Positions 43,101-52,575 of a stretch of 64,000 bases of DNA are shown in pieces. The stretch is from Melghirimyces algeriensis. Its GTDB lineage: Bacteria > Bacillota > Bacilli > Thermoactinomycetales > DSM-45169. The notes under the pieces are model-generated. The model saw only the letters and a program-made list of their open reading frames with translations, was not told the origin of the DNA and made no database searches. The position numbers were made by a program, and so were the translations under genes. The stretch spans positions 1 to 64,000 of the forward strand of contig NZ_FXTI01000012.1 of the NCBI RefSeq assembly GCF_900182565.1. The letters are read 5' to 3'. The stretch's first letter is position 1. Each line of letters opens with the position of its first letter.

Positions 43101-44916
43101 GACTATTTCCTCCTTCCTTAGAAGTAATGCGGGCCAGCGGATTCCGAACCTGATGAACCCGAAGTTCCGTTTCCTGAAACAGACGACGCTTGGTTAACTG
43201 CTCCACCTCCACTTTGGATGCAAACAGGTCAAACACCTGAAAACGGGGGGCTAAATCGGAAAACCGCTTCTGATACTGATCCACAGTTTCCCGTACCATC
43301 TTCCAAAACTGTTCTTCCTTCAAGTCGTATGCATCTTTCAAGAATATCGACAGCTCCCCCAGGTTTACAAAAAAGAACGCATCCAGCATAAAGTCAGCCA
43401 CTTGCTGCGGATCTTCCGCTTCGATAAAGGAGTTGCGGTTTACTCTGGCATGCGCTTCCGGTGTGGCAGCCAAGTGAGGCTGTTCTTCCGGATGGGTCAA
43501 ATGCTTCGTGCAAAAGCGGATTCCATCGTGAAAATCCTTTAGTGCGATCCGCTCCGGCACTCCATTTCGATGGATCAACACCATGTTTTGTGCGTGTGCT
43601 TCCATGCCGATCCCATAGGCATACAACAGATGGAGGATAGGGGGCACAGCGGTTTCCAATACCGCTTTGGTCCATGTCACCACTCCCTGGTCGCGAACCC
43701 AAGGATCGATCAAAGGCACACCGTCCACATCCTGTTGACACAGACCATTAAAAGGAACTGCTTCCTCATCAGGAAGAAGATACGTATGAAGACTCTCCCT
43801 CCATATCGCACTGAAGGCTCCATAAGTCCGATCTTTCACTGGGGCAGAAACCGGCCACTGACATACAGCTCCCGCTACCTCCCCCAACAAAACCAACCGA
43901 CATTGCTCTCGCAGATAATCATCCCTTTTTAAAATTTTGTGCAACCAATTCGTAATTTTCGGTGCATTTTCCACTGTATGAGGCGCCAGCACACGCGATG
44001 TGGAAGTGTTAAGAATACTGAGTGACAGTTTAACAGACAGCCGTTTGGGATGAGTCACATTTGCAAGTGTGCGAATGGATTGCTGAGGGCGGTATATATC
44101 CTGAGAAGGTCCCAGGTATAAGATATCTCCCGTTTGCAGGGCTTGCTGGTAATGGATAGCGATTATATGCTCCCATTGCCAGGGATGGACAGGGATTGGC
44201 ACGTAGCCCTCCGGATCTTCTCCCATCCCATCGGCCGCAATCCGCAGTTCGTCTTTTACCATGCCTGACAGGGTATACAGCCGCTCTTCAGAAGAAAGGT
44301 GATCGGTAACGATCAAATGGGCATGCTCCCTCCGGACCGCCAGCCAAACGGGACGGATGTCCGGGAGAAATTCAGGTCCATATGAGAGATGGTCATTCAG
44401 AGCAAATCCAACCCGTGATTTGTAGGAAGGGTGATAAGGATGCCCATCCATCAACTCCCCTTCCAGGTCATCATACTTTTTGTCCATCACGGTTCGGCAT
44501 TCAAGCCTTCGGATATATTGACAAAGGGTATCTTTTGTCCATGTCTCTTCCAATTCTCTTGCAAATTGATTGAGCCGCTCTGGATCAGCCCCCATCCCAG
44601 CCTGCATTTCTTCCAGGAAAAGGGGAAGAGAAACCGCTTCTTCATCCGCTCGAACAAGTGGTGAAACCAAGCGAATCCGATCAAATGAGAAACGTCGCTC
44701 CCCTTGACACCGATAGACCACACAATCCCCCGCCCGGTTCCGCCCTTTCATTTCAAAGAGCAAGACACCTTTCTTCTCCTGTACGGTTGGGGTCAAAACA
44801 CCTTCATAAATTAAGCTCTCCACCAGTTGTCGAAACAGGCGTCGTCGAACCTGGACGGCTTCTTGAGACTGAAAAGCCCGAATCATCCAATCTGTCGGAT
44901 TCTGGGTCTGTTTCAT
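43087..44916 (-). CDS. sbnF: IucA/IucC-type siderophore synthetase SbnF
   Basis: A 609-residue NIS synthetase. ATP- and substrate-binding motifs: HPYHPSYKSRVGFALND, PVHPWQWEHII, QQSIRTLANVTHP, KLSLSILNTSTSRVLAP and GMEAHAQNMVLI. It adds the second diaminopropionate to the citrate scaffold in staphyloferrin B synthesis. The ATG at 44916 is preferred (GGAGG 12 bases upstream), but an ATG at 44928 right behind GGAGG is possible. Confidence 0.92.
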   Translation of the reverse strand: MKQTQNPTDWMIRAFQSQEAVQVRRRLFRQLVESLIYEGVLTPTVQEKKGVLLFEMKGRNRAGDCVVYRCQGERRFSFDRIRLVSPLVRADEEAVSLPLFLEEMQAGMGADPERLNQFARELEETWTKDTLCQYIRRLECRTVMDKKYDDLEGELMDGHPYHPSYKSRVGFALNDHLSYGPEFLPDIRPVWLAVRREHAHLIVTDHLSSEERLYTLSGMVKDELRIAADGMGEDPEGYVPIPVHPWQWEHIIAIHYQQALQTGDILYLGPSQDIYRPQQSIRTLANVTHPKRLSVKLSLSILNTSTSRVLAPHTVENAPKITNWLHKILKRDDYLREQCRLVLLGEVAGAVCQWPVSAPVKDRTYGAFSAIWRESLHTYLLPDEEAVPFNGLCQQDVDGVPLIDPWVRDQGVVTWTKAVLETAVPPILHLLYAYGIGMEAHAQNMVLIHRNGVPERIALKDFHDGIRFCTKHLTHPEEQPHLAATPEAHARVNRNSFIEAEDPQQVADFMLDAFFFVNLGELSIFLKDAYDLKEEQFWKMVRETVDQYQKRFSDLAPRFQVFDLFASKVEVEQLTKRRLFQETELRVHQVRNPLARITSKEGGNSLETE

Positions 44917-44917
44917 T

Positions 44918-46681
44918 CTAGTTGTCATCCTCCTTTGCCTCCCGAATCGGATTGCGAATCCATACATAATCCGGTCGCTCTCCACGCTCGCAAAAGCAAC
45001 TGATCAGGTTTGCTTTTGCCGGCAGTTGAAAATTGTCTAGAAGATCCTCCAAATAAGGATGTGCTTCTTTGCTCCACTCCTGTTTCCAGTCCAACAGCCG
45101 CTTTCGAACAACCTTCCACAGCCCTCTTTCATCGATCTGTCCGTGATAAGAAAGAATATGAATAAGATGACCGATATGATTGGTTAGAACATAGTATTTC
45201 ATCCGTTTCCACGCTTCCTGGTCGTCATAGAGAACCGGGCTTTCCGGAGAAATGGCGTCCGCTTTTCCCTGTTCCCAAGCCCTTTCACGACTGATGCTGA
45301 CACCCTCCATATCCCGAACCCAAAACTGAACCGGCCAACCCTCATCCAATTCTACAAGCGCATTTTGCACATGGGCTTCCAAACTGATCCCATCCTGTAT
45401 CCACGCGTTTAGAATCGGTTGAAGCGAAAGAGAGAGATAGGCATCCAACCATCTCTGAATCAATGAAGGAGATAGCTCTCCTCCAGCTCTGCGGACAGCC
45501 TGAAGCAACCAGGGTTCCTGATCCGGCAACTCCTCCAGAAGGGAAGCCACCACCCACGGGGTACGACCTTTCTTTACAAAAGGATGTTCACGAAACAGTA
45601 CAGCAGTATCTTCTGCCCAAGATGCAATCCGTCGATATCCCCAGTCCAACAGCACTCCAAAGTGGGGATGGTTCCAATGCTGTCTCCGATCTGCAATATA
45701 TTTACCTGCGTCCAAGGTTCTGCTCACATGATCCGGAGGGTTGGTTCGGTAGAAATTGGTGATCTGTACACGGAGAGGGAGCTTCCAAGCTGTCGCAAAC
45801 CCCGGATCACAAACCGTCCGAACGGAAGACGTCGGATACACGGGGTCCCCCAAAGGTCCCAAATCAACCACTTCGCCAGCTTGAACGCGTTCCTGAAACC
45901 ATGTCTGTCTCAAAAGATACCGAGCTTGCCATGGATGAAGAGGCAGAAGTGGATAGCCTCTCTTTTCCAAAGTCAGTTGAGCCATCGCCTCTTCCCGAAC
46001 AGCTTTGGGAATCGGCTCATCTATGTTATGGAACAGCTTTTCTTCCTCCAAGTAAGCCGGATGAACGGCGAAATAATGCAGCATAAACTGGGCTCCCAGC
46101 TCAGGGGCATATCGCTTTAGATCTTTATGGGTAAACCCCTTTGAACTTTTGGGTGTCGGATGAAAGGGATGACCCATCAACAGCGCCTGTTCCGCTTCTC
46201 TTCCCCCTTGACCCCAATATCGAAGCGAATGTTGCCGTTGTTGAAGATACAAGTCCGTTTTCTCCACGCTGTTTTGAATCTGGCGCAGGAATGGTTCCAC
46301 CCGTTGTGTCACATTCTCCCCTTCGCGAGCAATCGCCCACTCTTGCAACAGGTTTCGCGCCAACTCTTCAACGGAGTTTACCGGTTGAATTCCCTTCTCT
46401 GTCTTCAACCAAAAATGTTTTCCATACCGATGATGTCCCATGAAAGAATAGTGGGAGAATGTCCCAAACAACCTTTTGCCACTTTTCGGCAATTCCAGCA
46501 AGAAAGGCTCTTCTCCTCTCTCAACACAAATCCGCCACTCACCCGGAGCTTCATCGGAAACATCTCCACGGACGCGTGGATCTGGCTGTTCCGTTTCTCT
46601 GAGATAGGCATTAAGCAGACGCATCACGGCTCCCCGTTCCGCAGTTGGGGAACAGTGTACCGGTGTGTGATTCTGTTTCAT
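44918..46681 (-). CDS. sbnE: IucA/IucC-type siderophore synthetase SbnE
   Basis: A 587-residue NIS synthetase with HPFHPTPKSSKGFTHKDL, PLHPWQARYLL, TSSVRTVCDPGF, KLPLRVQITNFYRT and SLEAHVQNALVEL. In S. aureus SbnE starts assembly by joining citrate to L-Dap. It lies between the exporter gene and sbnF with only short gaps. Confidence 0.92.
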   Translation of the reverse strand: MKQNHTPVHCSPTAERGAVMRLLNAYLRETEQPDPRVRGDVSDEAPGEWRICVERGEEPFLLELPKSGKRLFGTFSHYSFMGHHRYGKHFWLKTEKGIQPVNSVEELARNLLQEWAIAREGENVTQRVEPFLRQIQNSVEKTDLYLQQRQHSLRYWGQGGREAEQALLMGHPFHPTPKSSKGFTHKDLKRYAPELGAQFMLHYFAVHPAYLEEEKLFHNIDEPIPKAVREEAMAQLTLEKRGYPLLPLHPWQARYLLRQTWFQERVQAGEVVDLGPLGDPVYPTSSVRTVCDPGFATAWKLPLRVQITNFYRTNPPDHVSRTLDAGKYIADRRQHWNHPHFGVLLDWGYRRIASWAEDTAVLFREHPFVKKGRTPWVVASLLEELPDQEPWLLQAVRRAGGELSPSLIQRWLDAYLSLSLQPILNAWIQDGISLEAHVQNALVELDEGWPVQFWVRDMEGVSISRERAWEQGKADAISPESPVLYDDQEAWKRMKYYVLTNHIGHLIHILSYHGQIDERGLWKVVRKRLLDWKQEWSKEAHPYLEDLLDNFQLPAKANLISCFCERGERPDYVWIRNPIREAKEDDN

Positions 46682-46696
46682 TGATTCCCACCTTTC

Positions 46697-47959
46697 TTAT
46701 AACTGATCATTCACTTGCTGAACCGAACCCTGCCGGGTCTTTAATCGAAACAAACGGAAGAAGTCTGAGCGATATGGGCGGACGAGGGGGAGCATCAGCA
46801 GAGCGGCCACCATAAACAGTCCACCTATAAAAACAAAGGCAAATTCGGCTGATAGCCAACTGGAGATCCAAGCCGTGGAAAAGGAGCCGATTACTTGACC
46901 GAGAACCAAAAAACTGTTCGTTACCCCGATGGAGGCTCCCCGCACTTCCTCCCCGGAAGATTGAGATACCTTCATAAACACGGCAGGCAGTAAAGCCCCA
47001 AAACAAAAGCCTTGTACCATCCGCAGTGGAATCAACCAATAGAGATGATCCATTCCCATTTGAAGACAAATGGAAAGACCGCAAATCATCGAGGCAAGGA
47101 AAAAGTTTTTCTCCAAAGAGGATCGATCGTTGCGCCGTCCCCACCAAAACCCGCCAAACATCGTCATCCCCCAGGTTAATGCCTGCAACAGTCCCACCCA
47201 GGTCGCTGCATAGTCAGGTGAGTCAGATAACTCCTGGACAAGCGGAGCAAAGACGACAACCAAGCCGAACACGCCTGCTTTTGCCAACATCCCCGCCAGA
47301 ATCAGCATGCGGGAACCGGAATTTCTCAGCAACCGGAAAGACACGTCCCACAGCGACACATTTTCCCCTTTTTTTTCTCGTCTGCTGTGCGGGTCAGACA
47401 ATGCCCAAACTGCCCAGCATCCACTGACAGCTGTCAATCCCCCCATCAGCAGAAGCAAGCTCCGATATCCCAACAAATCTGCCAACAGACCACCCAGGAG
47501 CGGACCGGCCAGGGACCCAGCCGCCGTTGCTCCCTGGAAACTGCCAAAGGTGCGTCCCTGTTTTTCCGCAGGAGCTTCCGAACTGGCAAAGGCAGCCGCG
47601 GCATCCACCACTCCACCAAAAGCTCCCTGTATCAACCGAAACAGAAGCAGATGCCATGCCGTTTGAGCAAAGCCCATCAGAATCATGCTGGCGGACAGAC
47701 CGAATACCGCCCGAACCACCATCCACTTTCTTCCCCAACGGTCCCCGACCTTTCCCCACAATGGAGAAGCCAGAAATAATGTGATCGCAGGGGCGGACAA
47801 GCAAAGACCTGTCCACCAATGATTTTCACCACCAAACACACCTAACGTTTCCAAATAGAAAGGAAGCAGAGGAACCGCCACGGTCAAACCGGCTGTGGAG
47901 ATAAACTGTGTCGCCCACAATACGCGGAAATTGCGTCGGCGTCTGAAGGCTGGACTCAT
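46697..47959 (-). CDS. sbnD: MFS exporter of staphyloferrin B
   Basis: A 420-residue protein with twelve helices of the drug-efflux MFS type. Motif A is in GKVGDRWGRKWM and the helix-5 segment GSLAGPLLGGLLADLLGYRS is present. It overlaps sbnC by 4 bases. It exports the finished siderophore. Confidence 0.9.
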   Translation of the reverse strand: MSPAFRRRRNFRVLWATQFISTAGLTVAVPLLPFYLETLGVFGGENHWWTGLCLSAPAITLFLASPLWGKVGDRWGRKWMVVRAVFGLSASMILMGFAQTAWHLLLFRLIQGAFGGVVDAAAAFASSEAPAEKQGRTFGSFQGATAAGSLAGPLLGGLLADLLGYRSLLLLMGGLTAVSGCWAVWALSDPHSRREKKGENVSLWDVSFRLLRNSGSRMLILAGMLAKAGVFGLVVVFAPLVQELSDSPDYAATWVGLLQALTWGMTMFGGFWWGRRNDRSSLEKNFFLASMICGLSICLQMGMDHLYWLIPLRMVQGFCFGALLPAVFMKVSQSSGEEVRGASIGVTNSFLVLGQVIGSFSTAWISSWLSAEFAFVFIGGLFMVAALLMLPLVRPYRSDFFRLFRLKTRQGSVQQVNDQL

Positions 47960-49782
47960 CTTCCGGATCTCTCCTGCCGAATGACTGCTGAAGTCAAGGG
48001 GTTGGGGATGCTCCCCATTCCTGAGGGCATACTCCCTCCTCCTGTTCCCTCCCTTTGAATCAAGGGGGTTAGAATCGTTTTAAATGGCCAAGTTTCCGTA
48101 TGAAGCAAGATATCCCGGAAGAATTCGGATACGGAAAAAGCCTCCTTATCAATCACCCTTTCGATCGATTCACGAATTTCCCGCCAAAAGACTTCCTCTT
48201 CGATCTCCCAATCCCGACTCCAAGCATCCGCGATGGCAAACAGGTTGACTTGGATTCCTAACGTCTGAAAATAAGCCAACAGTGCTTCTGGATCAGGGAG
48301 AATGAGGGTATTGGGCGTCCCAGGCTTAACCGTATACTGGGGAGGTTGAATTCCAGCAGCCTTCATCCAAGGCGGATAAATCCGTAACGTATCGTGATCC
48401 CGCAAGACCATTTTCTCTGGAACCCCCTGACGGAAGATCCACAGGACATTCTGACCATGCACCTCAGGCATCACTCCCCAAGAAGCAAAACGGAGAACCA
48501 TCCGGATCAGTCCGTCGCAGATGGAGCGAAACAGTCGCAAAACGGATGTCCGATCATGAATCGGCAAGCCCAAACGATAAATGCTGCCTTGTACCGCCAA
48601 TGCAGACATGGGAACAGGAAACACCTCGGAGCCGTTTAGCAACCCTTCGGGGTATCGACGGATCTGGGCGGCAAGATGTCCTGGACGGTCTTCAAACAAA
48701 TCATCGCGAGATGAGTGAAATGCACACCAATCCCTTTCATCACACAGCTGAACCAATAGCTGCAATACCGGATCTTTACGAAGGATTTCTGTCATTGTCG
48801 CTTGTGCTTTTGAACCGTTTTCCAGATAACGGGGTGGCAGAATGCGAAGAGCACTTAGGGAACCAACACCTAATGACAGTTTGAGGTGTACCGTCTCCGT
48901 TGACTCAGGAATCAATGTACGCAATGAAGAAGTCGCATGATAAGACCCGATATCATCAAGCAGAGGAAGGATTATACCCTGCTGAATCTCCTGTTTGAAC
49001 AAAGACCCCAGGATATGATCTGACTGCCATGGATGGAGGGGTACGGGAACCCAATGCTCCCTGGATATTCCTTTCCTCCTCATCTCTTCTGCCACTAGAT
49101 GATCGGTATCGGGAGGAGACAGGAGGGTATCCATCCGATCCCCTTCTCCACCGGTTCGGATGTGATCCCGACGAACAGCGATCCAACTCAGGCCAAACGA
49201 TTGGCCAAACTCCGGACTGTATGTTTGGTAATCTTCATCTGTCCACCCGGTTTTCGCCCGTGCCGTGGGATGGAAGGGCCGATCCCGCATGGAAGCCAAT
49301 CGCTCTGTCCATAAAAAAGACCAGGGACGAGGGGAGGATTCTTTAAATTGCTGCCATGCCTTCTGAGCCAGACCTTGATGTTGCACGGCCAGCTGAAGTT
49401 CATTCAAGAACCCCTCTCCATTGGGAAATGGCCCCTTTTGCTGGAGTAAAAGACGGAGCAATTCCACGGCATCAATCTGTGTCACTCGATCTTTCTCAAT
49501 CAGCAGAACGGGAAGACGACTAAATTCCAATTGCTTGCGGATCGGGGAGCGTACCACCCGAAAGCGGATTTGTTGATCAGTCGACACCCGGTATTCATAC
49601 CAGGATTCCCCTTGCTTTAAATCTCCTTCCCAAGCAACCGGTTCATCCAACAACCTCCCCTTTTCTGCCAACCCAAACAGATCTTCCACGAACATCGCGT
49701 TGATGAGATCCTGGAGGATGTGAACGGAATCTTCTTGGACTGCAGCATCCGTCCGTTCGGCCTCCCCTGATGGCAACGTCAT
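47956..49782 (-). CDS. sbnC: IucA/IucC-type siderophore synthetase SbnC
   Basis: A 608-residue NIS synthetase with HPTARAKTGWTDEDYQTYSP, PLHPWQSDHILG, TSSLRTLIPESTETVHLKLS and PEVHGQNVLWI. In S. aureus SbnC closes the pathway by attaching 2-oxoglutarate. AAGGAGGGAG precedes the ATG at 49782. Confidence 0.92.
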   Translation of the reverse strand: MTLPSGEAERTDAAVQEDSVHILQDLINAMFVEDLFGLAEKGRLLDEPVAWEGDLKQGESWYEYRVSTDQQIRFRVVRSPIRKQLEFSRLPVLLIEKDRVTQIDAVELLRLLLQQKGPFPNGEGFLNELQLAVQHQGLAQKAWQQFKESSPRPWSFLWTERLASMRDRPFHPTARAKTGWTDEDYQTYSPEFGQSFGLSWIAVRRDHIRTGGEGDRMDTLLSPPDTDHLVAEEMRRKGISREHWVPVPLHPWQSDHILGSLFKQEIQQGIILPLLDDIGSYHATSSLRTLIPESTETVHLKLSLGVGSLSALRILPPRYLENGSKAQATMTEILRKDPVLQLLVQLCDERDWCAFHSSRDDLFEDRPGHLAAQIRRYPEGLLNGSEVFPVPMSALAVQGSIYRLGLPIHDRTSVLRLFRSICDGLIRMVLRFASWGVMPEVHGQNVLWIFRQGVPEKMVLRDHDTLRIYPPWMKAAGIQPPQYTVKPGTPNTLILPDPEALLAYFQTLGIQVNLFAIADAWSRDWEIEEEVFWREIRESIERVIDKEAFSVSEFFRDILLHTETWPFKTILTPLIQREGTGGGSMPSGMGSIPNPLTSAVIRQERSGR

Positions 49783-49801
49783 CCGTTCTCCCTCCTTTCA
49801 A

Positions 49802-50833
49802 TCAGTACAAATCCAGCCATGTCCCAACATTGTGGTCCAACGCATTGTAGTAGAGGTCCTGTGCACAGGCAAGATCTTCAATCGCCATCCCCATCGGATT
49901 CAGAAGAATGATTTCATCCTCTGATTCCCGTCCAGGCTTGTCCCCGATTACGATTTCACCCAACTCCGCATACAGTTGTTCGCGGGAAAAACGTCCTTCC
50001 ATCACCAACTGATGGATCACTTTTTTCTCCCGGTTACTCTGCTCCCAGTCATCAACCACGACTTTGTCCGCTTTTAGGAAAACCTCTTTTTCCACATCCA
50101 TAATGGAAACATTGCTTACAAAAGCCCCTTTCTGCAACCATTCAAAGGGAATATAGGGCTGATCCGTCACTGTACAGGTAACCACAACCTCTCCCGCACG
50201 AACGGCTTCCTCCGCTGAATTCCGGAGAACCACTTCCACTTCCGGGGCTCGCTTTCGCACATGGATAGCCAGATTTTCCGCCACTTCGCTGGAAAGATCA
50301 TAGAGATGAACCCGACGAATGTTAGGGAATTGCTCCAACAAAGAGGAGACTTGCATTTGAGCAATCGCTCCACATCCGATACATGTCAGATCTGTAAAAC
50401 CTTCTTTGGCCAATAACCGAGTCGCCACCACCGTTACCGCGGCCGTTCGCATTCCGCTGATCAGCCCCCCTTCCATCACAGCTACAGGATAGTTGCTTTC
50501 CGGATCATTCAGTACAACCAGTGCGCTCGCTCGATCCAATCCCCGTTGAGCAGGGTTATCATGCTTGCTTCCTACCCATTTCAATCCGGAGATGGAAGGA
50601 TCATTCAAATGTGCCGGCATGGCGATCAGTCGATCAGCGATATGTCCATTGGAACCGGATGCCCGCAAATATGGCTTTAGCGGTTGAACAAACGCCCCCT
50701 GTGCATGAAGCTTGAACGCCCGTTCCACCGAGCGAACATACAGGTCTGAATGTTCTCCTCCCAACCGCAACAAATCACTTCGGTTTAAGTACAAAATTTT
50801 AGGATCATTCGGTTTTTGATTTTCCATCTGCAT
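49802..50833 (-). CDS. sbnB: SbnB, N-(1-amino-1-carboxy-2-ethyl)-glutamate dehydrogenase
   Basis: A 343-residue ornithine-cyclodeaminase/mu-crystallin-fold NAD enzyme. The nucleotide loop is LTCIGCGAIAQMQVSSLL; GGLISGMRTAAVTVVATRLL is the family helix. It cleaves ACEGA into L-2,3-diaminopropionate and 2-oxoglutarate, both used in the siderophore. Directly abuts the sbnA stop. Confidence 0.93.
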   Translation of the reverse strand: MQMENQKPNDPKILYLNRSDLLRLGGEHSDLYVRSVERAFKLHAQGAFVQPLKPYLRASGSNGHIADRLIAMPAHLNDPSISGLKWVGSKHDNPAQRGLDRASALVVLNDPESNYPVAVMEGGLISGMRTAAVTVVATRLLAKEGFTDLTCIGCGAIAQMQVSSLLEQFPNIRRVHLYDLSSEVAENLAIHVRKRAPEVEVVLRNSAEEAVRAGEVVVTCTVTDQPYIPFEWLQKGAFVSNVSIMDVEKEVFLKADKVVVDDWEQSNREKKVIHQLVMEGRFSREQLYAELGEIVIGDKPGRESEDEIILLNPMGMAIEDLACAQDLYYNALDHNVGTWLDLY

Positions 50834-51853
50834 TTACACCCTTTCTCTCACCATCAACTGAGGCTCATCTGTTTTCTCGTCCGAAAGCTGTTTCACCCAA
50901 TCATCGTTGTATACAAGATCCAAATATCGGTCTCCCCGATCAGGAAACAGTGTGAGAATCCGACATGGACGGGGGAGTGCAGGCAAATATTTTTGAATGG
51001 CCGCAACAATGGACCCCGATGATCCGCCAGCAAAGATCCCTTCCTTTTCCAAAAGTTCCCGGCAGCCCCAGGAAGCCTCCAAGTCACTCACATAGACCAC
51101 ATCATCGATTTCCTCCGGTGACAGAAGTTCCGGAACCCGACTGGAACCAATTCCGGGAATCTCTCTCTTGCCGGGGGGCCCTCCAAACAAAATGGAACCT
51201 ACAGCATCCACAGCAATGACTCGGATCGAAGGGAAATGTTCCCGCAACTTCCTTGTACAACCCAAAAGACTTCCGGTGGTACTGACAGCAGCGAAAAAAA
51301 CATCCACCGATCGGTTCAGCTGTCTCACCATTTCCGTCGCTGTTCCGTTGTAGTGTGCCTTCCAATTGTTTTCGTTGGCATACTGATTAATCCAGTAACT
51401 GTCCGGAATCTTATGTAACAATTCTTTCACACGGCGGATTCGTGACTGTAGATATCCTCCGTTTTCATCTGGTTCCTGAACCATTTCCACAGTAGCCCCC
51501 AACTGCCTTAAAATCCGTACATTGGTCTCTGTTGTTTTGGGGTCCACCACACAGGTAAAAGACAAACCCAGTATCCGGCAAGCCATTGCAATGGCAATGC
51601 CCAAATTTCCGGAACTGCTCTCAATCAAATGAGCCCCGTGTGGGATCGTTCCATTCTCTATCCCCTGTTCAATCATGTAACGGGCTGTCCGATCTTTCAT
51701 ACTTCCTCCCGGATTCATCAGCTCCAGTTTGGAAATCACCTGAAGCTCTTTTTCAGGAAAAAGGCGATCCAGTGAAACGAGCGGGGTGTTTCCCACACAA
51801 TCAAGAATGGAGCTTTTCACCTCACCACTCTCAGCCGTTGTATCGGTGATCAT
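50834..51853 (-). CDS. sbnA: SbnA, ACEGA synthase (cysteine synthase-like)
   Basis: A 339-residue PLP enzyme of the cysteine synthase fold. The PLP lysine is in NPGGSMKDRTARYMIEQG and the substrate loop in IESSSGNLGIAIA. It replaces the phosphate of O-phosphoserine with the glutamate amine. Start at 51853 is chosen because AAGGGGG is six bases upstream; 51859 and 51886 are alternatives in frame. First gene of the operon, under two Fur boxes. Confidence 0.93.
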   Translation of the reverse strand: MITDTTAESGEVKSSILDCVGNTPLVSLDRLFPEKELQVISKLELMNPGGSMKDRTARYMIEQGIENGTIPHGAHLIESSSGNLGIAIAMACRILGLSFTCVVDPKTTETNVRILRQLGATVEMVQEPDENGGYLQSRIRRVKELLHKIPDSYWINQYANENNWKAHYNGTATEMVRQLNRSVDVFFAAVSTTGSLLGCTRKLREHFPSIRVIAVDAVGSILFGGPPGKREIPGIGSSRVPELLSPEEIDDVVYVSDLEASWGCRELLEKEGIFAGGSSGSIVAAIQKYLPALPRPCRILTLFPDRGDRYLDLVYNDDWVKQLSDEKTDEPQLMVRERV

Positions 51854-51870
51854 TCCCATCCCCCTTGTAC

Positions 51871-51889
51871 TGATAATGATTATCATTGT
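51871..51889. promoter_or_regulatory. Fur box 1 of the sbn operon
   Basis: TGATAATGATTATCATTG matches the Fur consensus GATAATGATAATCATTATC at nearly every position and overlaps the leader close to the sbnA start. Confidence 0.9.
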
Positions 51890-51909
51890 GCTTGTCGTAT
51901 ACCAATGTA

Positions 51910-51930
51910 AATGATAATCATTATCATTGT
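51910..51930. promoter_or_regulatory. Fur box 2 of the sbn operon
   Basis: AATGATAATCATTATCATT is a perfect 19-base palindrome of Fur type, 22 bases from box 1. It overlaps promoter elements on both strands (TTGTCA at 51927, TATAAT at 51942 on plus). Confidence 0.92.
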
Positions 51931-52064
51931 CAATGTTTTTTTATAATCCTTTGCAAAAATTTCTTTTCCCCTTAATAAAAAGGAAAAAGCAAAAGAAATC
52001 CGAAACGCACTTTTGCATTTCAGGATATTTCTCTAGCAAAAATTACGAAACACGAAAGGATAAC

Positions 52065-52208
52065 GTGCCTACGGGTGATTCTTTTATAGAAAATACATTA
52101 AAAATTAATATGGGATTAACCCAACCTTATTCTGTTCAGGATATAGTAGAAACCAGCGGTAACCCCCCTTTGCAATATTTAGCTACTTTGGTCCATCCCG
52201 ATATTTGA
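52065..52208 (+). CDS. Possible small protein (47 aa), divergent from sbnA
   Basis: GTG at 52065 with AAAGGA upstream reads VPTGDSFIENTLKINMGLTQ and on to YLATLVHPDI. The stop lies within the loop of a strong hairpin, so a short transcript with its own terminator is plausible. It starts about 135 bases from Fur box 2, with TATAAT at 51942 as a possible -10. I do not recognise the protein. A small iron-regulated RNA is the alternative. Confidence 0.3.
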   Translation: MPTGDSFIENTLKINMGLTQPYSVQDIVETSGNPPLQYLATLVHPDI

Positions 52209-52222
52209 CAGGGGGATGGACC
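52189..52222 (+). terminator. Terminator of the short unit divergent from sbnA
   Basis: GGTCCATCCC pairs with GGGGATGGACC and is followed by CTTTTC. Confidence 0.8.
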
Positions 52223-52303
52223 CTTTTCACTTTCAGTGTTAAGCAAAAAAGACGCAAGATTTGATATAATGGGATATATACGCTGTCCAAGGGGGGATCT
52301 TTT

Positions 52304-52507
52304 GTGTACCATATAACCGTCTTTGATCAAGAAGGTAGCAAGCTTTTTGACGAACCGATTTCTGCAACAAATGATCCGGAAGCAAAAGAAAAGGGACATG
52401 CCATTTTAAAGGAAAGAGAATACCAACAATATCCATACCGAATTGTACATGCCTCTGGTCGGTTGGTTGAGTTCCAAAGCCACAAGGGAAAAGCTGCAAG
52501 CGCTTAA
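52304..52507 (+). CDS. YhzD-like small protein
   Basis: A 67-residue protein starting with GTG behind AAGGGGGG, with TATAAT 40 bases upstream. YHITVFDQEGSKLFDEPISA and YPYRIVHASGRLVEFQSHKG match the YhzD family of Bacillales, whose function is unknown. Followed by a strong terminator. Confidence 0.85.
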   Translation: MYHITVFDQEGSKLFDEPISATNDPEAKEKGHAILKEREYQQYPYRIVHASGRLVEFQSHKGKAASA

Positions 52508-52526
52508 TTGGATGCATCAATGGAAA

Positions 52527-52552
52527 AAACCGGGGAGATCCCCGGTTTTTTC
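52527..52552. terminator. Terminator between yhzD-like gene and esterase
   Basis: AAAAAACCGGGGA and TCCCCGGTTTTTT form a perfect bidirectional terminator. Confidence 0.9.
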
Positions 52553-52575
52553 ACACACAGAAAGGAAGTCAGGAC

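Noticed and set aside
51927..52064. Longer reading of the small ORF starting at 51927
   Set aside because: The extension runs through promoter and Fur-box sequence and has no ribosome site; GTG at 52065 is the better start.
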